Of a stretch of 32,288 nt of DNA, positions 7,391-14,938 are shown piece after piece (within the stretch, counting starts at the first letter, position 1; every line of letters begins with the position of its first letter). The stretch comes from Nocardia seriolae NBRC 15557 (lineage in GTDB: Bacteria > Actinomycetota > Actinomycetes > Mycobacteriales > Mycobacteriaceae). The stretch covers positions 1 to 32,288 of the forward strand of contig NZ_BJWY01000090.1 in NCBI RefSeq assembly GCF_007990715.1, in the 5' to 3' direction. Both the position numbers and the translations under genes were made by a program. The notes under the pieces were generated by a model that did not search any database, had not been told where the DNA came from, and saw nothing but the letters and a program-made list of their open reading frames with translations.

Positions 7391-8377
7391 CTACCCTGCG
7401 ATGGCGTACTCGGGGCCGCAATCCGGCCCGCAGTCCGGGTCCTGGCCGCGGGCGGCTCCGATGGCCCGGGCCACCAGCGCCACCACCGCCGCGGCCACCT
7501 CCTCGGCGCGCTCCAGGATCACGCTGTGCCCGGCCCCGTCCAGCCGCACCAGTTCGGCGTCGTCGACCTGCGAGGCCAGCACCACCGAATGCGCGAACGG
7601 GATCATGATGTCGGCCGAACCGGCCAGCACCAGCACCGGAATCATGCCCAGCCGGTGCAGGGTCGCGGACTCGTCGAAGCGCATGAGCGACTCCAGGAAG
7701 CTGGCCATGGTCAGCAGCGAGGTGTCGTTGAGCATGGCCGTGGCCACCGCCAGCATGCGCGGGCTCACCTTGCGGGTGCCCAGGGTGGCGTCGCGCATGA
7801 TCGGCTCGAAGACGCGGCGGCTCAGGTGCTTCGAGGCCTGCATGGCGCGCGGGGCCTTGCGCACGGCGGCCCGCAGCGAGCTCACCGCGGGTGCGCTCAG
7901 CAGCCGCCCCAGCCCGACCCGGGTCACCCCGCTGGCGGCGCTGGAGATCAGCCCGACCGCCACGATCCGGGTGCCGATGGTCTCCGGGTACAGCCGCGCG
8001 TAGGCCAGCACGGTCATGGCCCCCATCGAATGTCCCACCAGCACAACCGGTCCGGCCGGGACCACGGCCCGCAGCACCGCGTCGAGGTCCCGGGCCAGCT
8101 GCTCGATGGTGTAGGTCGAGGGATCGGCGTCGCCCGAATCCCCGTGTCCGCGATGGTCGTAGAACACCATGTGGGTGTCGTCGCCCCAGGTCCGCAGCAG
8201 GTGCCCGCGCATGAACGCCCAGGATTCGGCCCGCAGGCAGTGCCCGTGCACGAATACGACGGCGACCGGCGCGTCGGTCGCACCGAATTCCCGCACCGCG
8301 AGTGGCACGCCGTCATCGGCGGACACGGTGAGGTGGCGGCCGTCGAAATCGGCGGCCCGGGGCTCGATAGTGGACAT
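7391..8377 (-). CDS. Alpha/beta hydrolase
   Basis: A 328-residue cytoplasmic serine hydrolase of unknown substrate. The complete triad is visible: nucleophile S117 in VLVGHSMGAM, acid D256 in LAGSADIMIPF, and H284 in GAGHSVILE, with an HGH oxyanion motif at about 44-46 and a YDHRGHGDS strand-turn typical of the haloperoxidase/lipase-like branch. A helical cap lies between about 150 and 240. The C-terminus ends in a short cysteine repeat (CGPDCGPEY), unusual for the family. A strong ribosome-binding site (GGGAGGAC) precedes the ATG. The gene stands alone behind a 335-base upstream region with two large inverted repeats, so it probably has its own promoter. Confidence 0.9.
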   Translation of the reverse strand: MSTIEPRAADFDGRHLTVSADDGVPLAVREFGATDAPVAVVFVHGHCLRAESWAFMRGHLLRTWGDDTHMVFYDHRGHGDSGDADPSTYTIEQLARDLDAVLRAVVPAGPVVLVGHSMGAMTVLAYARLYPETIGTRIVAVGLISSAASGVTRVGLGRLLSAPAVSSLRAAVRKAPRAMQASKHLSRRVFEPIMRDATLGTRKVSPRMLAVATAMLNDTSLLTMASFLESLMRFDESATLHRLGMIPVLVLAGSADIMIPFAHSVVLASQVDDAELVRLDGAGHSVILERAEEVAAAVVALVARAIGAARGQDPDCGPDCGPEYAIAG

Positions 8378-8575
8378 GACGTCCTCCCGAAGAGTTCGCC
8401 TTCTTGCCCGGTTGTCGATAGAGATAACCCCCGCGTTAACCCCCTACACCAGGCGTTATGCACAAGTTGTCCAACTGAAGCCGCCGATCTATGCAGCACT
8501 GTCGGCGTATCTACCCGACTCTCGGCAACTTGCAAGACCGACGTAGAGATCCCCGGCCATCGAGCCGGCTCAGCA

Positions 8576-8619
8576 CTCTCTACAGCTGTCTACGAAATAA
8601 CCTAGACATCTGTAGAGAG
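8576..8619. repeat. Long interrupted inverted repeat
   Basis: Arms CTCTCTACAG (8576-8585) and CTGTAGAGAG (8610-8619), one opposed mismatch (C/T), then inner arms TGTCTA/TAGACA, loop of ten bases CGAAATAACC. This gives 16 paired positions. It lies about 200 bases upstream of the hydrolase start on its strand and could be an operator or a folded leader. No protein binding can be assigned. Confidence 0.75.
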
Positions 8620-8652
8620 GTTGATCGATGCGGCCGCGGTAGCCGTCATATG

Positions 8653-8694
8653 AATCTGCCGCTATCTAGCTAATTAGCTAGATAGCGGCAGATT
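8653..8694. terminator. 42-bp perfect palindrome behind fadE10
   Basis: The block AATCTGCCGCTATCTAGCTAA is followed directly by its exact complement, with no loop bases, centred between 8673 and 8674. The core is AT-rich (CTAGCTAATTAGCTAG). It begins 18 bases after the fadE10 stop in the direction of transcription, so a terminator hairpin is the simplest reading. The stem is far longer than needed and no U-tract follows, so a cruciform or protein-binding site is also possible. Confidence 0.7.
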
Positions 8695-8712
8695 TCTGTT
8701 GTCTCCCGTCCG

Positions 8713-10668
8713 CTAGGTCGCCGCCCCCGTCTTCGTGGACGGCAGGAACGGCCGGAGCTGGTTCGGTTCGGTGGACGGGCCGAACTGCCATTCGGAGATC
8801 CACGGGCCGGTGCCCTCGCTCGGGTCGAGCGCGCCGACCTCGAGGAAGCGGTAGCGGCCGTCGAGGACGCCGCGGGTGAGGTCGGTATCGGCGTCGTCGG
8901 TGTTGGACCACAGATCGGCGAAGAGCTTCTCGACGCGCAGCCGGGCCTGGCGGCAGAAGACCTCGGCCAGTTCCTCGGCGGCGGGACCGTCGGGACCGCC
9001 TGCCACGCGCAGGGATTGGGCGCGGACGCAGGCGGCGGCCATGGCGAACAGTTCCGCGCCGATGTCGACGATGCGGCCCAGGAAGCCCTGCTTGTATTCG
9101 AGCTTGGCCTGCCAGCGGGCCATGCCGTACATGAGGGCGCGGGCCTGCTTGCGCGACATCCGCTCGACGAAGCGCATATGCCTTGCCAGCGGGCCGAATT
9201 CGCCGTAGGTGACCGGGGTGGTGCCCGCGCCCACGGTCAGCTGCGGGAACCACTTGGCGTAGAACCCGCTCGCGCCGACGGCGGCCTTGGCCTTGTCCTT
9301 GAGTTCGGCATTGCGGTCGACCAGCGCACCCGCGGCGGCCATGTGGGCATCGGCCATCTCACGCGCGATGAGCAGGCGCATGATCTCGCTGGAGCCCTCG
9401 AAGATGCGGTTGATGCGCAGATCGCGCACCAATTGCTCGGCCCCGACCGCCCTTTCGCCGCGTGCCGCCAGCGAGGCGGCGGTCTCGTAGCCGCGGCCGC
9501 CGCGAATCTGCACCAGCTCGTCGGCGATCTCGCAGGCCATCTCCGAGGCCCACAGCTTGGCCAGGGCGGCCTCGATGCGGATGTCGTTGCGGTTCTCGTC
9601 GCACATGGTGGCCGACAGGTCGAGCACCGATTCCAGCGCGAAAGTGGTTGCGGCGATGAAGGAGATCTTCGCGCCCACCGCCGCGTGCTCGCCGACCGGG
9701 CGGCCCCACTGCACGCGGGTGCCGGACCATTCCCGCGCGATCTTGAGCGACCACTTGGCCGCGGCGGTGCACATGGCCGGAATCGCGAGGCGGCCCGCGT
9801 TCAGGGTGGTGAGCGCGATCTTGAGGCCATCGCCCTCGCGCCCCACCAGATTCCGCTTGGGGACGCGGACATTGTGCATGCGGGTGACGCCGTTCTCGAT
9901 GCCGCGCAGGCCCATGAAGGCATTGCGGCGCTCCACGGTGATGCCCGGGCTGTCGGCCTCCACGATGAAGGCCGAGATGCCGCCGCGGTGGCCCTCGCTC
10001 TTGGGCACCCGCGCCATCACCACGAGCAGCTCGGCGACAACGCCATTGGTGGTCCACAGCTTCACGCCATTGATCTCGTACGCCTCGCCGTCGGCGGTCG
10101 GGGTGGCGGTGGAGGCCATGCGCGCGGGATCCGAACCCACGTCCGGCTCGGTGAGCAGGAAGGCGCTCACCGCGCCTTTGGCGCAGCGCGGCAGGAACTC
10201 TCGCTTCTGCTCGGGGGTCCCGGCCAGCTTGAGCGGCTCGGGCACGCCGATGGACTGGTGTGCCGAGAGCAGCACGCCGAGGCTGGCGTGCGCGGATCCG
10301 ACCAGCATGAGGGACCGGTTGTAGCCGACCTGGGAGAGCCCGACGCCGCCGTACTCCTCGGGAATCTTGAGCCCGAAGCAGCCGAGTTCGGCCAGCCCGC
10401 GCACGTATTCGTCGGGAATCCGGCCCTCGGCCTCGATGCGCTGGCCGTCGATGGTCTCGCAGAAGGCGCGCAGCCGCTTCAGGTAGGCCTCGGTCTTGGC
10501 GGCGTCCGCGGCGTCCGGGTGCGGGAACGGGTGGATGAGGTCGAGCCGGAATCGGCCGAGGAACATCTCCTTGGCGAAGGACGGCTTGGCCCAGGTGGTT
10601 TCGCGGGATTCCTCTACCAGTGCTCGGGCCTGTTCTTCGGTGGCGTTCACTTTGGCGGCAGTCGCCAT
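8713..10668 (-). CDS. fadE10: Acyl-CoA dehydrogenase, FadE10/VLCAD type
   Basis: A 651-residue FAD-dependent acyl-CoA dehydrogenase carrying out the first step of fatty-acid beta-oxidation. The N-terminal helical domain includes AHQSIGVPEPLKLAGT. The flavin/substrate core has FLLTEPDVGSDPARM, KLWTTNGVVAELLVVMARV and FMGLRGIENGVTR. The QIRGGRGYET and INRIFEGSSEIMRLLIARE motifs follow. A long C-terminal extension of about 190 residues, as in VLCAD-like proteins, completes it. Start SFAKEMFLGRF and overall length match what I remember of M. tuberculosis FadE10 (about 650). ATG 10668 is chosen because GAGGAGGAC lies just upstream. A CRP-like site and a second short palindrome are in the 127-base upstream gap. 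No beta-oxidation partners adjoin it. Confidence 0.93.
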   Translation of the reverse strand: MATAAKVNATEEQARALVEESRETTWAKPSFAKEMFLGRFRLDLIHPFPHPDAADAAKTEAYLKRLRAFCETIDGQRIEAEGRIPDEYVRGLAELGCFGLKIPEEYGGVGLSQVGYNRSLMLVGSAHASLGVLLSAHQSIGVPEPLKLAGTPEQKREFLPRCAKGAVSAFLLTEPDVGSDPARMASTATPTADGEAYEINGVKLWTTNGVVAELLVVMARVPKSEGHRGGISAFIVEADSPGITVERRNAFMGLRGIENGVTRMHNVRVPKRNLVGREGDGLKIALTTLNAGRLAIPAMCTAAAKWSLKIAREWSGTRVQWGRPVGEHAAVGAKISFIAATTFALESVLDLSATMCDENRNDIRIEAALAKLWASEMACEIADELVQIRGGRGYETAASLAARGERAVGAEQLVRDLRINRIFEGSSEIMRLLIAREMADAHMAAAGALVDRNAELKDKAKAAVGASGFYAKWFPQLTVGAGTTPVTYGEFGPLARHMRFVERMSRKQARALMYGMARWQAKLEYKQGFLGRIVDIGAELFAMAAACVRAQSLRVAGGPDGPAAEELAEVFCRQARLRVEKLFADLWSNTDDADTDLTRGVLDGRYRFLEVGALDPSEGTGPWISEWQFGPSTEPNQLRPFLPSTKTGAAT

Positions 10669-10683
10669 GATGTCCTCCTCGAC

Positions 10684-10699
10684 CGTGATGAGAATCACA
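10684..10699. promoter_or_regulatory. CRP-like binding site upstream of fadE10
   Basis: On the fadE10 strand the sequence is TGTGATTCTCATCACG, matching the CRP-family consensus TGTGA-N6-TCACA except for the last base. GTGA-N6-TCAC is perfectly symmetric. It ends about 15 bases before the start codon, adjoining the ribosome-binding site, so binding would more likely block than activate transcription unless the gene has an unusual promoter. Confidence 0.5.
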
Positions 10700-10720
10700 T
10701 TCGAGTGTAGGAGCCTTTGT

Positions 10721-10732
10721 TACCCACCGGTA
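10721..10732. promoter_or_regulatory. Short palindrome TACC-N4-GGTA upstream of fadE10
   Basis: TACCCACCGGTA is symmetric in its outer four bases and lies about 53 bases before the fadE10 start, where a promoter would be expected. The layout is what a TetR-family lipid regulator would use, but the site is short and unproven. Confidence 0.3.
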
Positions 10733-10795
10733 GGGGCTGGCAAAGATCGAAAAGCCTTGTTACGCAGTGATCTTGATCGGTGTGCAACCATTCGG

Positions 10796-11980
10796 TTACT
10801 GCACGCTGCGGAGGTACCGGCCGAAATGCGGGACGGTGAAACCGATGCTGCCGCGCTCGGCCGAGTAGATGAGGCCCTTCTTGATCAATCCGTCTCGTGC
10901 CGGGGACAACGAGGCGGGCTTGCGTCCGAGCTCGCTGGCGACCGCCGAGGTGGCGACCGGACCGTCGTCGCCCGACAAATCGGCCATGGCGCGCATATAT
11001 TCTCGCTCCGCCGGGGTAGCTCGTTCGTAGCGAGAACCAAAGAAACCGACCGCCAACTCTTCTTCGGCGGCCGGAGCCGCCACCGCGACGTCCTCCGCCG
11101 AGATCGGGCTCTGCGCGGCCGCGTCCCAGGTCGCCTTGCCGTACGCCTGCACGAAATACGGGTAGCCGTCGGCCTTGCGGTACAGCGCGTCCAGGGCCTC
11201 CTCGCTGTACTTCACGCTCTCCCGCTCGGCGGGGGCGATGAGCGCCTGATCCGCCGACTCGCGATCGAGCCGATCGATGCGGTGATAGGAGAACAAGCGC
11301 TCCGAGTAGCTCTTGGACGCCGACAGTACCGCGGGCAGATGCGGCAGCCCCGCCCCGACCACGATCAAAGGCGCGGCGTCCTGGCTCAATTCGTGGCAGG
11401 CCCCGCAGATGGCCGAGATATCGGCGGGCCCGAGGTCCTGCATCTCGTCGATGAACACCGCGATCCCGATCCCGGCATCCCGCACCAGCGCCGCCGCCTC
11501 CATGAGCAGCTCCACCAGATCGATCTCGATATCGCCGGAGTCGGCCCGCCCGGTCACCGCCGGTACGTCGATGCCCGGGTTCCAGCGCTCGCGCATGCCC
11601 TTGTCCGCGGTGGAGCGCAGCGCGAACGCCTTGAGAATCCCCAGGAAATCGTCCACCTGCTCCGGATTGCGGTGTGCGACAGCGATCGAGCGCACCGCCA
11701 TGTGCAGCGCCGACGCCAGCGGCCGCCGCAGCTCCTGCTCCGGGCGCGCCTCCAGCTTGCCGGTGCCCCAGCCGCGCGAGCGGGCGGCCGAGCGAAGCTG
11801 ATTGAGCAGCACCGTCTTTCCGACCCCGCGCAGCCCGGTGAGCATGACGCTGCGCTCCGGCCGCCCGCGCGCCACCCGCTCCAGCACGATGTCGAAGGCG
11901 TCGAGCTGCCGATCCCGGCCCGCGAGTTCGGGCGGGCGCTGCCCCGCGCCGGGCGCGTAGGGATTCCTGACGGGGTCCAT
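10796..11980 (-). CDS. AAA-type ATPase with C-terminal winged helix (archaeal ATPase/Orc1-like)
   Basis: A 394-residue STAND/Orc1-like P-loop ATPase of unknown target. Walker A is GLRGVGKT (about 49-56). Walker B is IAVFIDEMQDLG (acidic pair about D178-E179), followed by sensor-1-like LIVVGAGLPHLP. A lid segment rich in Arg (RLFSYHRIDRLDRE) and KADGYPYFVQAYG follow. The last 70 residues (ATSAVASELGRKPASLSPAR ... RDGLIKKGLI) look like a winged-helix DNA-binding domain. ATG 11980 is chosen over TTG 11989. No ribosome-binding site is obvious, so it may be leaderless. It is transcribed away from a small coiled-coil gene (12169), with a 25-base inverted repeat between them, and it is not linked to a recognisable defence or replication gene. 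Confidence 0.85.
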   Translation of the reverse strand: MDPVRNPYAPGAGQRPPELAGRDRQLDAFDIVLERVARGRPERSVMLTGLRGVGKTVLLNQLRSAARSRGWGTGKLEARPEQELRRPLASALHMAVRSIAVAHRNPEQVDDFLGILKAFALRSTADKGMRERWNPGIDVPAVTGRADSGDIEIDLVELLMEAAALVRDAGIGIAVFIDEMQDLGPADISAICGACHELSQDAAPLIVVGAGLPHLPAVLSASKSYSERLFSYHRIDRLDRESADQALIAPAERESVKYSEEALDALYRKADGYPYFVQAYGKATWDAAAQSPISAEDVAVAAPAAEEELAVGFFGSRYERATPAEREYMRAMADLSGDDGPVATSAVASELGRKPASLSPARDGLIKKGLIYSAERGSIGFTVPHFGRYLRSVQ

Positions 11981-12070
11981 GCGGCCCAACCGTAGCGCGG
12001 GGATCGGCCCCGGCGCAGCGCAAGAATCACGGATTATCCGGGCATCTATGGAGGGTCCTAGACACAGCTA

Positions 12071-12095
12071 TCGATCGGCATACGCGACCGATCGA
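12071..12095. promoter_or_regulatory. Inverted repeat in a divergent promoter region
   Basis: Perfect eight-base arms TCGATCGG (12071-12078) and CCGATCGA (12088-12095) with a nine-base spacer, between the leftward AAA ATPase and the rightward 83-residue gene. Placement 75-90 bases from each start fits a shared operator. Confidence 0.45.
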
Positions 12096-12168
12096 GTTCG
12101 CGCCCGCACTGTCCGATGCGGTATCTACCCTTATGCCTGATTCGTTGGGATCCAGCGCAGGAGGGTTC

Positions 12169-12420
12169 ATGTCGGAAGAAGCCGTACCCACCGTCGCGGA
12201 GGTGGTCGAATCCTGGAACGTGCCCGCCGAGGCGATTGTCGCCGCGCGCATCCGCAACAACATTCTGGTGGCCATCGAGCGCGGGTACGACGATCCGCAG
12301 TTGGTCGCGGACCTCGCGGTGGGTCCGCTGGTGATGGCGCTCGGGCAACTCGAGGTGGATCTCGCGGACGCGCGCCGGCGGATCGCCGAGCTCGAGCGGG
12401 TGCTCGACGGGCAGGGTTGA
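12169..12420 (+). CDS. Small hypothetical protein with C-terminal coiled coil
   Basis: An 83-residue protein of unknown function. A helical N-terminal part (VPTVAEVVESWNVPAEAIVA, then RIRNNILVAIERGYDDPQLV) is followed by a heptad-patterned end (MALGQLEVDLADARRRIAELERVL) that should form a coiled coil. It has no signal peptide or membrane span. ATG 12169 is chosen because AGGAGGG lies three bases upstream; an ATG at 12133 is in frame but has no such site. It is divergent from the AAA ATPase across a shared inverted repeat, suggesting a regulatory or physical connection, which is inference only. Confidence 0.75.
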   Translation: MSEEAVPTVAEVVESWNVPAEAIVAARIRNNILVAIERGYDDPQLVADLAVGPLVMALGQLEVDLADARRRIAELERVLDGQG

Positions 12421-12478
12421 TCACGGCGGCGAACGGTTCATAACGACGGTGTCGATCAGCTATACCGTCTTGTGATCA
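12418..12478. terminator. Nested inverted repeat after the 83-residue gene
   Basis: Outer arms TGATCAC (12418-12424) and GTGATCA (12472-12478) enclose inner arms GACGGT and ACCGTC. It starts in the stop codon of the 12169 gene. It may terminate that gene before the NlpC/P60 leader. The stem is long-range and interrupted, so support is weak. Confidence 0.3.
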
Positions 12479-12660
12479 GGGGCCCTATACACCGAATTAC
12501 GCTTCCAGCGGGGCGTTCTGGAAAAGGTGCGACACACCTATCGCGCCGGGTGGACAACGGCACGGCCGAGTCGTAATCTTCTCGTGACTTAGCGGAGTCT
12601 GGTGCTTCATCGGAGAGGCAGCCCGCTTTGTGACAGCAGCAAGATCGGAGATGCGGCTCA

Positions 12661-13308
12661 GTGGGTAAGCACAGCTTGCAGCGGGAATCTCGGCTTCCGA
12701 ATTCCGTCAAGGGTGCCATCGTGATGGGTGCGATGGCGGCTACGACTACCGGCGCGTTCCCGGCGATCACCGCCAGCGCTGCCACCCTCGACATCCCCGG
12801 CATCGGAAACTTCGACGTGCCGGACCAATTCGCACCCCAGGTGCAGCAGTTCAACCAGGCGGCCAAGGACGCCGCGACGGCCCTGCAGGCGGCTCCGGCC
12901 CCCGCGGCCCCCGCGCCCGCGCCGCAGTTCCAGCTGCCCTCCCTGTTCAACAAGTCCAGCAGCGTCGGCGACATCGCCCTGCACGCCGCCGAGACCAAGG
13001 TCGGCGCCCAGTACTCCTGGGGCGCGACCGGCCCCTACTCCTTCGACTGCTCCGGCCTCGTGCAGTGGGCCTACAAGCAGGCCGGAGTCGAGTTGCCCCG
13101 CACCAGCTTCGAGCAGTCCAATGTCGGCGCCCCGGTCGCCTTCGAGGACCTGCAGCCCGGCGACATCGTCGTCACCAACGGCGGCGGCCACGTCGGCATC
13201 TACGCCGGTGACGGCAAGCTGCTGAACGCCGTGCAGTCCGGCACCCCGGTCTCCTACACCAACCTGCACCCCAGCCAGGTCGTCACCGCCCGGCGCATCG
13301 CCACCTAG
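12661..13308 (+). CDS. Secreted NlpC/P60-family peptidoglycan hydrolase
   Basis: A 215-residue exported cell-wall endopeptidase, expected to cut the peptide stem of peptidoglycan. Residues 1-41 form a signal peptide: basic start, hydrophobic VKGAIVMGAMAATTTGAF, and small residues at ITASAA before cleavage. A helical linker and an Ala-Pro stretch (APAPAAPAPAP, about 78-88) lead to an NlpC/P60 domain at about 103-213. It has the nucleophile C130 in FDCSGLVQWAYKQAG, H177 in GGGHVGIYAG, and probably N189 as third residue. All are present, so it should be active, unlike RipD-type proteins. The start is GTG 12661. It has a 240-base upstream region without a gene. Similar small mycobacterial enzymes carry the same domain alone. 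Confidence 0.92.
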   Translation: MGKHSLQRESRLPNSVKGAIVMGAMAATTTGAFPAITASAATLDIPGIGNFDVPDQFAPQVQQFNQAAKDAATALQAAPAPAAPAPAPQFQLPSLFNKSSSVGDIALHAAETKVGAQYSWGATGPYSFDCSGLVQWAYKQAGVELPRTSFEQSNVGAPVAFEDLQPGDIVVTNGGGHVGIYAGDGKLLNAVQSGTPVSYTNLHPSQVVTARRIAT

Positions 13309-13347
13309 CAGACCGGCGTCACCGCGTCAGGCAGTATCGTCGGACGC

Positions 13348-13743
13348 GTGACCCCGGCTCCACTGAGCACCACGGCCCAGGCCCGAGTTGATTCTTGGAC
13401 CTGAGCCGTCCGCATTTTCAAAACCCGTTCGGCCGCCGCCGCGGCGTGTCGCGCGGGGCATGTAAAGGTCAATGGCGTACCTGTGAAACCCGCGCACCCG
13501 CTCGAGCCGGGTGACGAGATCCGGACGCGGGTCAATGGTTCCGAACGCATCGTCATCGTCGAACAGCTCATCACCAAGCGCGTCGGCGCGGCCGTGGCCG
13601 TGCAATGCATGATCGACAAGAGCCCGCCCCCGCCCGATCCGCAGGTGGCCGCCCTCATGCCCCGGCGAGACCGCGGCGCGGGCCGCCCGACCAAGCGCGA
13701 ACGCCGCGAAACCGATCGGTTGCTGGGACGCGAAGGCGACTGA
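13348..13743 (+). pseudogene. S4-domain RNA-binding protein (Hsp15-like) interrupted by one in-frame TGA
   Basis: Reading from GTG 13348 gives a full-length S4 RNA-binding protein of 131 codons, broken only by TGA at 13402-13404 (codon 19). The frame reads RVDSWT-stop-AVRIFKTRSAAAAACRAGH, then VKVNGVPVKPAHPLEPGDEI, RIVIVEQLITKRVGAAVAV and the family C-terminus GAGRPTKRERRETDRLL. In relatives I remember, the interrupted position is Trp (W-x-W-A-V-R), so a single TGG to TGA change explains it. The S4 family to which this belongs binds structured RNA/ribosomes. A restart at GTG 13483 would give 86 residues lacking most of the S4 domain. Alternatives are a sequencing error or UGA readthrough. Codon use after the TGA remains typical, so the loss is recent or not a loss. 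Confidence 0.85.
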
Positions 13744-13762
13744 CCGGGACGGTCCCCGACCC

Positions 13763-14926
13763 CTAAGGCTTCGAATCGCCCTGTTGCGGACTCGGATTCC
13801 CGGGCTTGGCGGCCGCCGCGGTGCGCGCACCCCAGGCCGCGGCGGCAATGGTGACCAGCGCGCCGAGCATGAGCGCGGCCGGTTCGCCGGGCTTCAGCAC
13901 GTGCAGCTGGGTGCCGACGGTGACCGCCGCGACCGGGACGCCGATCTGCGCGGAGGCGATGGACCCCAGTGGAATCGGCTGCCCCAGAAAGCGCATGAGC
14001 GCGTGGGCGAGCACCGCGCCCAGCCCGAGCGCCAGCCCGAGCAGGATCAGGTACGGGTGGTCGCCGAACTCGCGCAGGTTCAGCCGCGCGCCCAGCCAGA
14101 CGAAGAACAGCGGCGCCAGGAAACCGTCGCTGAGGGCGAACAGCTGCTTGGCGACCCGGCGCGGCTCCCCGACCGCGGCCACCGCCAGCCCGAGGGCGAA
14201 GCCCGCCAGCATGATCGAGACATGGCTGCGGGTGGCGAGCGCGCCCAGCGCGAACAGCAGCCCCAGGCTGACCCGCAGTTCGAGCGCGAACTGCCGGTCC
14301 TCGGAGACCTTGTGCAGCCGATGCCGGATGCCGGAGTTCTCTGCCCAGCGCAGGAAGAAGTAGACCAGCACCGCCGCCCCGGCCACCAGCAGCGCACCCA
14401 GCGCGGCCCGGCTCGCATTGCCCGGATCGATCACCAGTGGCAGCGCCACCACCGCGGTCGCGTCGGCAATGGCCACCTGGGCGGTCAACTCCAGCACGGG
14501 TTTTCCGCCCAGCCCCTGCGAATCGATGATGGGCAGCACGATGGCCGCCGAGGAGGAGGCGATGAGCACGGCGTAGAGCAGACCGTGGCCGGTGCCGAAC
14601 CAGGCCGCTATGCCCTGCCCGGCGAGCACCGCCAGCACGCCCACCATCGCCGCGCGCAGCGCGCCCTGGCCCAGCGCCGAGCGAATGGACGCGTCGCCCA
14701 CCGGCACATGGGTCCCGGCCACGAACATGACCACCCCGAAGCCGACGTCGGCCAGGAAGGTGAAGGTCGGATCGGTCGGGTGCAGCAGGCCGACGCCGGT
14801 GGCGCCGAACACGATTCCGGCCAGCAGTTCGCCCAGGATGACCGGCAGGTGCCAGGACTGCCGCCAGGCCAGCCAGGGTCCGGCCAGGCCGAGCAGGGTG
14901 ATGAGGGTGAGGGTCTGGAAGGTCAC
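13763..14926 (-). CDS. Cation/proton antiporter, CPA2 family
   Basis: A 387-residue inner-membrane antiporter with about 12 hydrophobic segments running almost the whole length. Motifs fit the KefB/Na+-H+ exchanger group: LPVILGELLAGIVFG near residue 30, FTFLADVGFGVVMFVAGTHV, and the ion-binding region LTAQVAIADATAVVALPLV around 150. The exchanged cation cannot be told. There is no C-terminal TrkA-N domain (the end is a short polar tail), so it is shorter than KefB/KefC. ATG 14926 lies 12 bases after the ParB-like gene stop, and the KS-AT-KR gene is just above that, so the three probably share a transcript. It converges with the S4 pseudogene with 19 bases between. Confidence 0.9.
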   Translation of the reverse strand: MTFQTLTLITLLGLAGPWLAWRQSWHLPVILGELLAGIVFGATGVGLLHPTDPTFTFLADVGFGVVMFVAGTHVPVGDASIRSALGQGALRAAMVGVLAVLAGQGIAAWFGTGHGLLYAVLIASSSAAIVLPIIDSQGLGGKPVLELTAQVAIADATAVVALPLVIDPGNASRAALGALLVAGAAVLVYFFLRWAENSGIRHRLHKVSEDRQFALELRVSLGLLFALGALATRSHVSIMLAGFALGLAVAAVGEPRRVAKQLFALSDGFLAPLFFVWLGARLNLREFGDHPYLILLGLALGLGAVLAHALMRFLGQPIPLGSIASAQIGVPVAAVTVGTQLHVLKPGEPAALMLGALVTIAAAAWGARTAAAAKPGNPSPQQGDSKP

Positions 14927-14938
14927 GGTGTCACGCGC

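Larger units (their letters stand above)
8378..8712. promoter_or_regulatory. Intergenic region with two large inverted repeats
   Basis: No gene is supported in these 335 bases between the hydrolase start and the fadE10 stop (both leftward). It is less GC-rich than its surroundings around 8440-8700. It contains the interrupted hairpin 8576-8619, the perfect palindrome 8653-8694, and near the hydrolase two copies of TAACCCCC about 12 bases apart (around 8423-8442). It must hold the hydrolase promoter and the fadE10 terminator. Confidence 0.6.

Noticed and set aside
9016..10710. Long open frame opposite fadE10
   Set aside because: Same type of shadow frame. The opposite strand encodes a complete, motif-verified protein.
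12479..12660. Possible c-di-AMP (ydaO-type) riboswitch in the NlpC/P60 leader
   Set aside because: Such switches often precede actinomycete cell-wall hydrolases, but I cannot match the conserved core here. A covariance-model search would decide.
13402..13404. Selenocysteine insertion at the TGA
   Set aside because: The expected residue is Trp, not Cys, and no hairpin typical of bacterial selenocysteine insertion follows closely.
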